DNA of 64,000 nt from Cellulomonas sp. URHE0023 (GTDB lineage Bacteria > Actinomycetota > Actinomycetes > Actinomycetales > Cellulomonadaceae): the NCBI RefSeq assembly GCF_000688475.1, contig NZ_JIAN01000005.1, positions 1,612,001-1,676,000 of the forward strand. Direction: 5' to 3'. The notes under the pieces were generated by a model. That model was given only the letters and a program-made list of their open reading frames with translations, had not been told where the DNA came from and did no database searches. Shown one piece after another: positions 1-10,260 of the stretch. A program made the translations under genes and the position numbers. Position 1 is the first letter of the stretch; each line of letters starts with the position of its first letter.

Positions 1-1
1 C

Positions 2-2329
2 GACGAGACGTCGGCGTCGTTCCCCGCGCCGAGCGCACTCGCCGCCACCTGGGACGTGGACCTGGCCGACGAGGTGGGCGCGGTGTTCGCCGCCGAGGCG
101 CGACGGCACGGTGTCGACGTGGTGCTCGCCCCGCAGGTCAACCTCCAGCGCACGCCCGTCGCCGGCCGGCACTTCGAGTGCTACTCCGAGGACCCGCTGC
201 TCACCGGCGCGATCGCGGTGCACGTCGTGAGGTCCGCGCAGGACCGCGGCGTCGGCATGTGCATCAAGCACTTCGTCGCCAACGACTCCGAGACCCAGCG
301 CACCAGCTACCTCGCGCGGGTCGACGAGCGCACCCTTCGCGAGGTCTACCTCGCACCGTTCGAGCAGCTCGTCCTCGAGGCTCAGGCCTGGTCGGTCATG
401 GGCGCCTACTCGGGTGTCGACGACGGGGACACGGCTGCGCCCGTGCTGGAGCACCGCCCGCTGCTCACCGGAGTCCTGAAGGACGAGTGGGGCTTCGACG
501 GCGTCGTGATCAGCGACTGGGTAGCCACGAAGTCGGTCGTCGGAGCGGCCGAGGGCGGCCTCGACCTGCAGATGCCCGGACCGGACGGCGTCTGGGGCGA
601 CGGCCTGCTCGACGCGGTGCGCTCCGGCGAGGTCGCCGAGTCGCTCCTCGACGACAAGGTCCTGCGTCTCCTGCGCATGGCGCAGCGGGTCGGTGCGCTC
701 GAGAGCCTCGCGCCGTCCGGCGTGCTGCGGGACGAGGTCGGTGACGTCGACGTCCGCGAGGTGCTGCGGCGTCTGGTCTCCCGCTCGATGGTCGTGCTCC
801 GCGACGACGAGCACGCGCTGCCCGTGGCGCCCCAGGAGGTCACGCGCATCGCGCTCCTGGGCCCCAACGCGGTCCACCCCTTCCAGCAGGGCGGTGGCTC
901 CGGGTACGTGCGACCCGACCGTGCATCGACCCCGGCGGACGCTCTGAGCGCGGCCTTCGGCGATGCCGAGATCGACCTGCACCCCGGCGCGGTCTCCCGT
1001 CTGCTGCCTCCCGCTCTGGATCTCGCGGGTCGTTGCACCACTCCCGAGGGTCACGTCGGCGCCCAGGGCGAGCTGCTCGACGTGAATGGTGCCGTGCTGG
1101 CCACGGCCGACGTGACCGAGTGGAACGGCTGGCTGCGCGAGGTGCCCGGGCCGGCCGCTGCGCTCCGCATCCGCACGACCGTCCGGCTCGACGAGCCCGG
1201 CCGCCACGAGGTCGGTGTCGGCACCGTGGGCAAGCACGTCATCTCGATCGGGGGCCAGGTCCTCTCGACCAGCGACCTCGTCGTCGGCGCCGAGGTCATC
1301 CTGGACTCGAGCGTGAACCAGCCCGTCCCGGCCACGCTCGTGATCGAGGTGACCGAGCCGACGACCGTCGAGGTCGAGGCCCTCGTCCAGGCGGTGCACC
1401 CCGTCGGGTACCCGAGCTTCGCCCGCGCCGAGCTGGTGCACCGCACGCCGGGCACCTCGCCCGACGAGCTGCTGGCCGTCGCCGTCGAGGCCGCAGCCGC
1501 GGCCGACCTCGCGATCGTGGTCGTCGGGACCAACGAGGAGATCGAGTCCGAGGGCTACGACCGCACCAGCCTGGGACTGCCCGGCACCCAGGACCAGCTG
1601 GTCAAGGCCGTGGTGGCAGCGAACCCCAGCACGATCGTCGTCATCAACGCCGGTGCCCCGGTGCTCCTGCCCTGGCTCGACGAGGTTCCCTGCGTCGTGT
1701 GGGCGTGGCTGGGTGGCCAGGAGTGGCCCGAGGCGCTCGCGGACGTGCTGACCGGTGTCACCGAGCCGTCGGGTCGCCTGCCGTGGACGCTTCCGGCGCA
1801 CGAGTCGGACGTCCCGGTCCCGGACGCGATCCCCGTCGACGGCGTCGTCGACTACGTCGACGGCGTGCACGTCGGCTACCGCTCCTGGCTCGCCCTCGGC
1901 CGCACCCCTGCCGCCCCGTTCGGGCACGGCCTGGGCTGGACCACGTGGGAGTACGAGTCCGCGGAGTCAGTCCTGGCCGACGACGGGGCGGTCGTGCTGG
2001 ACGTCGTCGTCCACAACACGGGGACCCGCGCCGGGCGTGAGGTCGTCCAGGTCTACGTCGAGGCTCCCGAGGGTTCGCCTGAGGGCGAGCGCCCGGTGCG
2101 CTGGCTCGGCGGTTTCACTGTCGTGCACGCCGAGCCCGGCGCGCACGAACGGGTCCAGGTACGGGTGGACGCACGTGCGTTCCGCACCTGGGACGCAGCA
2201 CGGCCCGGCTGGGTCACCCCAGCCGGTACCTACCCGATCCGCGTGGGCCGTTCGTCAGGCGACCTACGTCTTGCGGTGGACGTGGACCTTCCGGGGTCAC
2301 CGTTCACCGGGCCCGATCCGCACCTGTAG
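2..2329 (+). CDS. GH3 beta-glucosidase, 5' end outside window
   Basis: Hydrolyses beta-linked glucosides such as cellobiose or short beta-glucans. The reading frame is open from base 2, so the true start lies to the left; 775 residues are visible. A KHF motif (Lys at 266) and a VVISDW motif, whose Asp (515-517) is the expected GH3 nucleophile, mark the first domain. A PA14-like insertion (around 1030-1450) splits the second domain, which carries an ESEGYDR motif followed by LGLPG. The last ~100 residues look like the GH3 fibronectin-III domain. No signal peptide can be judged. The importer genes begin 102 bases downstream on the same strand, which suggests intracellular hydrolysis of imported sugars. 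Exact substrate is unknown. Confidence 0.93.
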   Translation, partial: DETSASFPAPSALAATWDVDLADEVGAVFAAEARRHGVDVVLAPQVNLQRTPVAGRHFECYSEDPLLTGAIAVHVVRSAQDRGVGMCIKHFVANDSETQRTSYLARVDERTLREVYLAPFEQLVLEAQAWSVMGAYSGVDDGDTAAPVLEHRPLLTGVLKDEWGFDGVVISDWVATKSVVGAAEGGLDLQMPGPDGVWGDGLLDAVRSGEVAESLLDDKVLRLLRMAQRVGALESLAPSGVLRDEVGDVDVREVLRRLVSRSMVVLRDDEHALPVAPQEVTRIALLGPNAVHPFQQGGGSGYVRPDRASTPADALSAAFGDAEIDLHPGAVSRLLPPALDLAGRCTTPEGHVGAQGELLDVNGAVLATADVTEWNGWLREVPGPAAALRIRTTVRLDEPGRHEVGVGTVGKHVISIGGQVLSTSDLVVGAEVILDSSVNQPVPATLVIEVTEPTTVEVEALVQAVHPVGYPSFARAELVHRTPGTSPDELLAVAVEAAAAADLAIVVVGTNEEIESEGYDRTSLGLPGTQDQLVKAVVAANPSTIVVINAGAPVLLPWLDEVPCVVWAWLGGQEWPEALADVLTGVTEPSGRLPWTLPAHESDVPVPDAIPVDGVVDYVDGVHVGYRSWLALGRTPAAPFGHGLGWTTWEYESAESVLADDGAVVLDVVVHNTGTRAGREVVQVYVEAPEGSPEGERPVRWLGGFTVVHAEPGAHERVQVRVDARAFRTWDAARPGWVTPAGTYPIRVGRSSGDLRLAVDVDLPGSPFTGPDPHL

Positions 2330-2431
2330 TCCCGCACCAAGGACGATCCGCGGTCGTTCGGCAAGGCTCCCACGTCAGTCCATTCAGCGTACGAACCCCG
2401 TAAGTACCCCAGCAGTGCAAGGAGGCACTCC

Positions 2432-4114
2432 GTGAGAACGCGCAAGCTCGCAACGATGATGGCCGGTATGGCCACGGTGGCGCTGCTCGCCACAGCCTGC
2501 TCCTCAGGCAGCGGCAGCGACGACCCGTCCAGCACCGGCGGTGGCGGCTCGGCCGACGCCGTCCTGACCATCGGCATGCCCAACGGCGTGCAGACGAACA
2601 ACCAGAACCCGTTCGCCACGAACTCGTCCATCTCGTCTCTCGGCTACGCCACCGTGATCTACGAGCCCCTCATGATGGTGAACGAGGCGGACCCGGCGGC
2701 CGACCCCGAGCCGTGGCTCGCCGAGTCGATCACCTGGAACGCGGACTACACCGAAGCGACCATCACGCCCCGCGCGGGCGTGAAGTGGTCCGACGGCGAG
2801 GACTTCACGGCCGAGGACGTCGCGTTCTCGATCAACCTGCGCAAGAACAACGAGGCGATCAACGCCGCTGCGCTTCCGTACGGCGACGTCGCGGTCCAGG
2901 ACGACGGCACGGTCAAGGTCGCATTCACGACCGGCCAGTTCGTCAACCAGACCAAGCTGTACCAGCTGGTCCAGGTTCCGGAGCACATCTGGAAGGACAT
3001 CGCCGACCCGACGACCGACGTCAACAAGGACCCGGTGGGCACCGGCCCGTTCACGCTGACGTCCTGGACGCCGCAGGCCGCGACCCTCGACCCGAACCCG
3101 AACTACTGGGGCGGCAAGTCGCAGGTCCACCAGCTCCGGTACTCGTCCTACACGGACAACACCGCGCTGACCACGGCCCTGACCACCGGTGAGGTGCAGT
3201 GGGGCTGGACGTTCATCGCGGACTACGAGAACGTCTACATCGCGAAGGACCCGGCCAACTACCACCAGTGGGGCGCCGCCGGCCTCGGCATCGACAACCT
3301 GTACCTCAACGTCGAGAAGAAGCCGTTCAGCAACAAGGCGTTCCGCCAGGCGCTGAACACCGCGCTGGACCGCACCAACATCACGAAGATCGCGACGTCC
3401 GGCGTCAACCCGGTCCTCACGAACGTCTCGGGCATGCCGCTCCCGGCCGGCCAGCCGTTCCTGAACCCGGACCTCGACGGCAAGGACTACGCGTCCAGCG
3501 TCGACGACGCCAAGGCGATCCTCAAGGACGCCGGCTACACCTGGGACGGCGACAAGCTGATCGACCCCGACGGTGAGGCCGTCTCGTTCGCGATCACGGA
3601 CCCGACCGGCTGGAACGACTACAACACGGCCCAGGACCTCGTCGTCGCCACCGCGCAGGAGCTCGGCGCGGCGGCCACGGCCGAGAAGCCGCCGGCCGAC
3701 AACTGGTTCGCCGACATCGAGCAGGGCAACTTCCAGGCGGCGTTCCACTGGACCGACGGCGGCGCGACGCCGTACGACATGTACTCGGACATCTTCGACG
3801 GTGCCCGGTACGTGCCGATCGGCCAGAAGGCCAACTGGAACTTCGGGCGCTACCAGAACGCCGAGGCCGCGGCCGCGTTCGAGACGTACGCCAGCAGCGC
3901 CAGCGAGGACGAGCGCACGGCGGCGATGAACACGATCCAGAAGATCTTCGTGGACGACGTCCCCGGCATCGCCCTCTGGTCGCGTCCGCAGACGGCGCAG
4001 TACTCCACGAAGAACTACGTCGGGTGGCCGTCCGAGGACGACCCGTACGCCGGCCCGCAGCCGACGCGTCCGGGTGCCGCCGAGATCGTCATGAAGCTCA
4101 AGCCCGCCAGCTGA
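2432..4114 (+). CDS. ABC importer solute-binding lipoprotein (SBP family 5)
   Basis: Extracellular binding protein that delivers an oligosaccharide or peptide to the permeases encoded downstream. The 560-residue length fits family 5 (DppA/OppA/CbtA). The N-terminus is a lipoprotein signal: basic RTRK, a hydrophobic run, then LATAC with Cys23 as the lipidation site, followed by a Ser/Gly-rich linker. The GTG start is set by AAGGAGG at 2419-2425, six bases upstream. Family 5 proteins bind peptides, nickel or, in Thermotoga and related systems, cellobiose and beta-glucan oligomers. Placement directly after a GH3 beta-glucosidase makes a beta-glucoside the best guess, but a peptide is not excluded. 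Confidence 0.9.
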   Translation: MRTRKLATMMAGMATVALLATACSSGSGSDDPSSTGGGGSADAVLTIGMPNGVQTNNQNPFATNSSISSLGYATVIYEPLMMVNEADPAADPEPWLAESITWNADYTEATITPRAGVKWSDGEDFTAEDVAFSINLRKNNEAINAAALPYGDVAVQDDGTVKVAFTTGQFVNQTKLYQLVQVPEHIWKDIADPTTDVNKDPVGTGPFTLTSWTPQAATLDPNPNYWGGKSQVHQLRYSSYTDNTALTTALTTGEVQWGWTFIADYENVYIAKDPANYHQWGAAGLGIDNLYLNVEKKPFSNKAFRQALNTALDRTNITKIATSGVNPVLTNVSGMPLPAGQPFLNPDLDGKDYASSVDDAKAILKDAGYTWDGDKLIDPDGEAVSFAITDPTGWNDYNTAQDLVVATAQELGAAATAEKPPADNWFADIEQGNFQAAFHWTDGGATPYDMYSDIFDGARYVPIGQKANWNFGRYQNAEAAAAFETYASSASEDERTAAMNTIQKIFVDDVPGIALWSRPQTAQYSTKNYVGWPSEDDPYAGPQPTRPGAAEIVMKLKPAS

Positions 4115-4172
4115 GCCGATGATCGAGCGGGTTGTCGTCAGGTGCTCTGCACGACGGCCTGAGGACACCTGA

Positions 4173-4213
4173 CCTGCGGGTGCGGTGGGGCTGTGCCCCA
4201 CCGCACCCGCAGG
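4173..4213 (+). promoter_or_regulatory. Perfect 18-bp hairpin inside the transporter operon
   Basis: Arms 4173-4190 and 4196-4213 are exact reverse complements with a 5-nt loop (CTGTG). No U-run follows. It sits between the binding-protein gene and the first ATPase gene, where a 3'-stabilising or partially terminating hairpin would make binding protein exceed membrane components, as known for malE-malF in enteric bacteria. The role here is inferred. Confidence 0.75.
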
Positions 4214-4252
4214 AACCGCCCGGCATGAAGAACCGTTTCCCTAGGTGAGCTG

Positions 4253-5407
4253 ATGACTGCCCCAACGCAAGGCCGGACCGAGCACGGTGAAGGCGCCGCG
4301 CAGGACGCTCCGGCGCAGACCCCCGTCCTGCAGGCCGTATCGATCCGCAAGCACTTCCCCGTCCGCGGGTTCCGCTCCAAGAAGGTCGTCCACGCCGTCG
4401 ACGGTGTGGACCTCGAGCTCTACCGCGGTCGCGTCGTCGCCCTCGTCGGGGAGTCGGGTTCCGGCAAGTCGACGATCGCGCGGCTGCTCGCCCAGCTCAT
4501 GCCCCTGACCGACGGCACGATCCTGCTCAACGGTGAGGACGCGAAGACCACGGGCCGCGCGGGCTTCCGGCGGTACGTCTCGAAGGTCCAGATGATCTTC
4601 CAGGACCCGTTCGCGTCGCTGAACCCGGTGCACACCGTCCGGTACACGCTGACGCGCAGCCTCAAGATCCACCGTGGCCGCCTGGGTGGCGACGAGCTCG
4701 AGAAGGCGCTCGCCGAGCTCCTGGACCGCGTGAACCTGCGGCCCGCCAGCCGGTACATCGACAAGTTCCCGCACGAGCTGTCCGGTGGCCAGCGGCAGCG
4801 CGTCGCGATCGCGCGCGCCCTCGCGGCCAACCCCCAGGTCCTGCTCGCCGACGAGCCGATCTCGATGCTCGACGTCTCGATCCGCCTCGGCATCCTCAAC
4901 CTGCTGCGTGACCTGCGCGACCGCCTTCAGATCGCCATCCTCTACATCACCCACGACATCGCGTCCGCGCGCTACTTCGCCGACCGCACGATGGTGATGT
5001 ACGCGGGCCGCGTGGTGGAGAGCGGTGACAGCGAGTCCGTCACGCAGGACCCCAAGCACCCGTACACGCAGCTGCTCGTGCGGTCGGCGCCGGACCCCGA
5101 CGACCTCGACGCCCGTGCCCGTGGCGCGCGCGGTGAGGCCCCGAGCCTCGTCACGCCCCCCGACGGCTGCCGGTTCAACCCGCGCTGCCCGTTCGCCGTC
5201 GACGCGTGCCGCAGCGAGCTCCCGCCGCTCCTCGACGTCGGCGTGGGCCGCAAGGCCGCCTGCTGGGGCTACTCGGACCGTCCCGACCGTCCGCAGCTCG
5301 GCTCGGTGCTCGACGCGTACGGCCAGCGCCCGACGATCGACGTCGAGGTCGTGGTCCGCGCGGATGCCGACATCGCCGCTGCCGCTGGTCAGGAGGACCC
5401 CCGATGA
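4253..5407 (+). CDS. ABC importer ATPase, OppF/DppF type
   Basis: One of two ATPases that power the importer at the inner face of the membrane. Walker A is GESGSGKST at residues 66-74; the signature LSGGQRQR, Walker B LLADEP and the switch His in ITHD follow in order. The C-terminal extension has the Cys-containing oligopeptide-transporter domain (DGCRFNPRC...DAC...ACW); in related OppD/DppD proteins such Cys can hold an iron-sulfur cluster. Length is 384 residues. Its stop overlaps the next start as ATGA (5404-5407), so the two are translationally coupled. It follows the hairpin at 4173-4213. Confidence 0.92.
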   Translation: MTAPTQGRTEHGEGAAQDAPAQTPVLQAVSIRKHFPVRGFRSKKVVHAVDGVDLELYRGRVVALVGESGSGKSTIARLLAQLMPLTDGTILLNGEDAKTTGRAGFRRYVSKVQMIFQDPFASLNPVHTVRYTLTRSLKIHRGRLGGDELEKALAELLDRVNLRPASRYIDKFPHELSGGQRQRVAIARALAANPQVLLADEPISMLDVSIRLGILNLLRDLRDRLQIAILYITHDIASARYFADRTMVMYAGRVVESGDSESVTQDPKHPYTQLLVRSAPDPDDLDARARGARGEAPSLVTPPDGCRFNPRCPFAVDACRSELPPLLDVGVGRKAACWGYSDRPDRPQLGSVLDAYGQRPTIDVEVVVRADADIAAAAGQEDPR

Positions 5408-6384
5408 GATTCATGGTCCGCCGGATCATCTTCTACGTCGTCACCGCCTGGGCGGCCGTGACGCTGAACTTCTTCATCCCGCGGATGATGCCGGGCGACC
5501 CGGTCACCGCGTTGATGGGCCGCCTGCAGGGTCAGATCGACTCGCACGCCGAGCAGGCGCTGCGGATCCTTCTCGGGCTCGACGAGGACAAGTCGCTCTG
5601 GCAGCAGTACGTCGAGTACTGGCGGCTGATCCTGCACGGCGACCTCGGCCGGTCGTTCACGTTCTTCCCGCAGCCGGTCGGCGAGATCGTGATGCAGGCA
5701 CTGCCGTGGACCGTGGGCCTGGTGGGCGTCGCGACGATCATCGCGTTCACGCTCGGCACGCTCGTCGGACGGTCGATCGGCTGGCGGCGTGGCACGTGGG
5801 CCGACTCGGCTCTGCCGATCTCGGCGTTCTTCTCCGCGGTGCCCTACTTCTGGCTCGCCCTCATCGCGATCTCGGTCTTCTCGGTCCGGCTCGGCTGGTT
5901 CCCCTCGAGCGGCAGCTACGACCGTGCGATGGTGCCGAACTGGTCGTTCGAGTTCATCGGCTCCGTCATCTACTACGGCTTCCTGCCGGCGATGACGATC
6001 GTCGTCGCGTCGGTGTCGGGGTGGATCCTCGGGATGCGCAACATGATGGTCACGGTGTCCTCCGAGGACTACGTGACGGTCGCGCAGGCCAAGGGCCTCA
6101 AGGAGCGGACGGTCATGGGCGGCTACGCCTCGCGCAACGCGATCCTGCCGCAGGTGTCCAGCTTCGCCCTGTCGCTCGGGTTCGTGGTCGGCGGCACCCT
6201 GATCATGGAGATGGTCTTCTCCTACCAGGGCATCGGCTACGTCCTGTTCACCGCGGTGACGACGCACGACTACCCGCTCATGCAGGGCTGCTTCCTGGTG
6301 ATCACCCTCGCCGTCCTCGTCGCCAACATCGTTGCCGACTTCGTCTACGCCGCGCTCGACCCGCGGACCCGGCAGGAGGGCTGA
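5404..6384 (+). CDS. ABC importer permease, DppB/OppB type
   Basis: First membrane subunit of the importer, 326 residues. The start is the ATG overlapping the preceding stop; an in-frame start further upstream would run into the ATPase gene. The protein opens with a basic, then hydrophobic segment ([13 protein letters not shown]) typical of the DppB family and has about six membrane segments. The cytoplasmic EAA-type loop, which docks on the ATPase, is near residues 225-245 ([13 protein letters not shown]). The gene is separated by one base from the next permease. Confidence 0.92.
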   Translation: MRFMVRRIIFYVVTAWAAVTLNFFIPRMMPGDPVTALMGRLQGQIDSHAEQALRILLGLDEDKSLWQQYVEYWRLILHGDLGRSFTFFPQPVGEIVMQALPWTVGLVGVATIIAFTLGTLVGRSIGWRRGTWADSALPISAFFSAVPYFWLALIAISVFSVRLGWFPSSGSYDRAMVPNWSFEFIGSVIYYGFLPAMTIVVASVSGWILGMRNMMVTVSSEDYVTVAQAKGLKERTVMGGYASRNAILPQVSSFALSLGFVVGGTLIMEMVFSYQGIGYVLFTAVTTHDYPLMQGCFLVITLAVLVANIVADFVYAALDPRTRQEG

Positions 6385-6385
6385 C

Positions 6386-7455
6386 ATGGCCATCGACCTG
6401 ACGCTCCTGGCAGACACCCCGGACGTCGCGACCGACGACACCACCACGTCCGGCAAGCAGCGGTTCGTGTTCCTGCGCAACTCGAAGTCGCTCACCGGGT
6501 TCGTGATCATCGCGTTCTTCGGGATCCTCGCGATCTTCGGCCAGTGGCTGGCGCCGTACGACCCGGGCGCGTTGAGCGCCGACCTGTTGCAGGGCCCGTC
6601 CTCGGCCCACTGGCTGGGCACCAACCAGCTGGGCCAGGACATTCTGTCGCAGATCATCATCGGCGCCCGAAGCGTCATGATCGTCGGCCTGATCGCCGGC
6701 GTCGGTGCCACCGCGATCGGCGTTCTGGTCGGCGTGACCTCGGGCTACATCGGCGGGATCGGCGACGAGGGTCTGTCGATGCTCGCCAACATCTTCCTGG
6801 TCATCCCGCAGCTCCCGCTCATCATCATCATCGCCGGCCAGCTGCCGTCGGTGGGCGGTGTCACGGTCGCCGCGGTGATCGCCGTGACCGGCTGGGCCTG
6901 GGGTGCTCGTGTGCTGCGGGCTCAGACCCTGTCCCTGCGTCGGCGGGACTTCGTGGAGGCCGCACGCGCCAGCGGTGAGAGCACCTGGCGCATCATCACC
7001 GCGGAGATCATGCCGAACCTGACGGCCATCATCGCGTCGGGGTTCGTCGCCACCGTCGTGTTCGCGGTGCTCACGCAGACCACGCTGGCGTTCATCGGCA
7101 TCGGTGACCCGAACGACTGGAACTGGGGGACCATCCTCTTCGGCGCCCAGAACAACCAGGCGCTGCAGCGTGGTGCCTGGTGGTGGTTCGTGCCGGCCGG
7201 TCTGTGCATCGCGCTCGTCGGGATGGCGCTGACGCTCATCAACTTCGGGATCGACGAGTTCGTCAACCCGCGTCTGCGCAGCGTCGGGATGAACGCCCGG
7301 AGCCTGCGCAAGCGCGGCATCCGTCCCCGCATCGGCTTCACCCCGGTCGTGTACGAGGCGCCGGGGGCGTCGGCACGGAAGTCCGAGCTGGTCACGCAGT
7401 CCGAGCTGATCGACGTGACCGAGCGTGCCCCACACCAGACCAAGGAGAACCGGTC

Positions 7456-7459
<4 letters not shown>
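6386..7459 (+). CDS. ABC importer permease, DppC/OppC type
   Basis: Second membrane subunit, 357 residues. The ATG is placed by GGCAGGAGGG at 6371-6380. An N-terminal segment before the BPD transport domain (SLTGFVIIAFFGILAIFG) matches the OppC-type extra helix. The EAA loop is EAARASGESTWRI. A longer cytoplasmic C-terminal tail of about 70 residues after the last helix is more than the family usually has. The stop overlaps the next start as ATGA (7456-7459). Confidence 0.92.
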
Positions 7460-8562
<1,103 letters not shown>

Positions 8563-8585
8563 GCTCCCGCTGATCCCCGGCCCGT

Positions 8586-8640
8586 CCTCGGTGGCATCCG
8601 CCTCGGTCGTCGCTCGTCGGCGACCGTGTCGCCACCGAGG
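8586..8640 (+). terminator. Probable terminator of the importer operon
   Basis: Outer 10-bp perfect stem (8586-8595 with 8631-8640) encloses an inner 6-bp stem (8604-8609 with 8621-8626). It starts 24 bases after the last operon stop codon. There is no T-run, as is common in high-GC genomes. Confidence 0.6.
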
Positions 8641-8785
8641 GCGGTCCGGTCAGGGGCGCTGTGTGACGAGGCCTCTCACAGGTCAAGAGACGCCCACGTC
8701 CAGGTGTTCCACAGGCCGGGCGAGTGAAGTGGTCAGCGAGCCCGTGGACGACCACGCGCTCGCCGACGCAGCCGGGAGGCACGCG

Positions 8786-9118
8786 ATGAGCACCATGACC
8801 GCACCAGGGCTCGACCAGGTCCCCTGGCTGACCGCGAACGTGCGACCCGCCGGTTCCTTCGGCCGCGCGGAGGTGGGTCGGCTGCGGGCGCTGCTCGACG
8901 CGCTCTCGGGCACGGCCTCGATGGTCGTGCTCGACCTGGCGGCGGTCACCCTGCGCAGCCACCACGCCGCGGACGCGATCGACGAGGCCGCGGTCGAGCT
9001 CGAGCGCCGTGGTGGGTGCCTCCTGTGCATCAACGCCGACGACGAGGTCCGGGCGCAGCTGGGCACCTGCACGCACGCGGTCGTCGTCGCACGAGGTGGT
9101 CTCGCGCCGGCGCCCTGA
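8786..9118 (+). CDS. STAS-like small protein (anti-sigma antagonist type)
   Basis: A 110-residue protein that resembles the STAS fold: alternating strands and helices, a central MVVLDLAAVTLRSHH segment where anti-sigma antagonists carry the switch Ser/Thr, and a final helix-strand-helix. GGGAGG at 8774-8779 sets the ATG; a GTG at 8735 could add 17 residues. A partner kinase is not adjacent, although an RsbW-like protein lies at 42260. The match is by pattern only and the function is uncertain. Confidence 0.5.
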   Translation: MSTMTAPGLDQVPWLTANVRPAGSFGRAEVGRLRALLDALSGTASMVVLDLAAVTLRSHHAADAIDEAAVELERRGGCLLCINADDEVRAQLGTCTHAVVVARGGLAPAP

Positions 9119-9146
9119 CCGGTTCGGGAGGTCGCCGGCGGTGACC

Positions 9147-9152
9147 TACCGT
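9147..9152 (+). promoter_or_regulatory. -10 box of a leaderless promoter (PAP2 gene)
   Basis: TACCGT followed by six bases and the GTG at 9159. This spacing recurs at many genes in the window and argues for 9159 rather than the in-frame GTG at 9141. Confidence 0.6.
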
Positions 9153-9158
9153 GGTGCG

Positions 9159-10124
9159 GTGAGCGACGCCCCAGCCCTGCCCGCACCGGTCATCCCGGCG
9201 CCGGTCGCCCGAGACCGGCGGCTCGGCGTGGTGGTGGTGGCGCTCCTGATCGCCGTGGCCTCGTTCGTGGGCGTCTGGATGCTGTGGCGCGGGTTCGTGC
9301 TCACGCTCGCCGGTCAGCAGGTGGAGAACGCGGCGTTCCAGGGTGCGGCCTACGGGCAGACGCAGCTGTGGCGCGTGGCGGAGCGGGTGCTCGACGTGGT
9401 GTCCGTCGGGTTCATCGCCGCGGTCCTCATCGGCGCGATGCTCATCGCCGCCCTGCGTCGTCGCTGGTCGCTGGCGGTGCAGGTGGCCGTGCTCATGGTC
9501 GGCGCCAACCTGACCACCCAGGTGCTCAAGCACGCGGTCTTCTACCGGCCGGACCTGGGGGTCGACGGCAGCTACGGCAACACGCTCCCGAGCGGGCACA
9601 CGACCGCCGCGGCATCGGTGTCGGCGGCCCTGCTCATCGTCGTGCCCCCGCGGGTGCGACCGTGGGCGGCGGTGCTGGGTGCCGGGTACACCAGCGCGAC
9701 CGGCATCTCGACGCTCATCGGCCAGTGGCACCGGCCCTCGGACGTCGTCGCAGCCGTGCTCGTGGTGCTCGCGTGGACCGCGATCGCCTGCGCCCTGGTC
9801 GCCCTGACGCCCCCACAGTTCCCGACGACCACCGGTGCCATGCGGTTGCCGTCGGACGCGGACCTCGACCCGACGCCCGCGACCATGCGCCTCGTGGTGT
9901 CCGGGCTGGTCATCCTCGGGGTGGCGGCGGGGGGCTGCGCCATGGTCGCGCTGACGCACACATGGAACCACCGTGGCGACCTGTCGACCCGCGCGGAGGA
10001 GGTCACGGCGTACCTCGGAGGAGCGGCCGGGGCGCTCATGGCGTCGTGCCTGGCGTTCGCGATCATGCTCGCCCTGAGGCAGGCTGCGGCGGCCCGTTCG
10101 TCGGTTCCCGGAACGTCTGCGTGA
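9159..10124 (+). CDS. PAP2-family membrane phosphatase
   Basis: Probably dephosphorylates a lipid phosphate (phosphatidate or undecaprenyl pyrophosphate type) at the membrane. About 321 residues with some eight hydrophobic segments. Two of the three PAP2 signatures are clear: a KHAVFYRP motif and PSGHTTA with the catalytic His. The third, normally SRxxxxxHxxxD, reads STLIGQWHRPSD, so the nucleophilic His and Asp are present but the usual Arg is not. Two extra C-terminal hydrophobic segments follow a Thr/Pro-rich loop. Monocistronic by position. Substrate cannot be told. Confidence 0.8.
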   Translation: MSDAPALPAPVIPAPVARDRRLGVVVVALLIAVASFVGVWMLWRGFVLTLAGQQVENAAFQGAAYGQTQLWRVAERVLDVVSVGFIAAVLIGAMLIAALRRRWSLAVQVAVLMVGANLTTQVLKHAVFYRPDLGVDGSYGNTLPSGHTTAAASVSAALLIVVPPRVRPWAAVLGAGYTSATGISTLIGQWHRPSDVVAAVLVVLAWTAIACALVALTPPQFPTTTGAMRLPSDADLDPTPATMRLVVSGLVILGVAAGGCAMVALTHTWNHRGDLSTRAEEVTAYLGGAAGALMASCLAFAIMLALRQAAAARSSVPGTSA

Positions 10125-10260
10125 TCTGCGGAGTTACCCACAGGTAGGGGCTCCCGCCTGTCGACCCGATTGCCGGAGGCTTGACGGAACGCCGTAGAGT
10201 CCCCAGCGGTGTACCACGTGCGGGCTCGTCCGAGCCGGCGCAGTCTGAGGAAGGCCGGAC

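Noticed and set aside
2330..2431. CebR-type operator (TGGGAGCGCTCCCA) before the transporter genes
   Set aside because: No match or half-match is visible in the gap, so CebR control is not supported there.
2504..4201. A 565-codon minus-strand frame opposite the binding-protein gene
   Set aside because: Composition is that of a GC shadow, and the opposite strand has a strong Shine-Dalgarno site and lipoprotein signal.
10134..10142. DnaA-box-like TTACCCACA upstream of topA
   Set aside because: A single copy with one mismatch and no dnaA, dnaN or AT-rich region nearby; not evidence of an origin.
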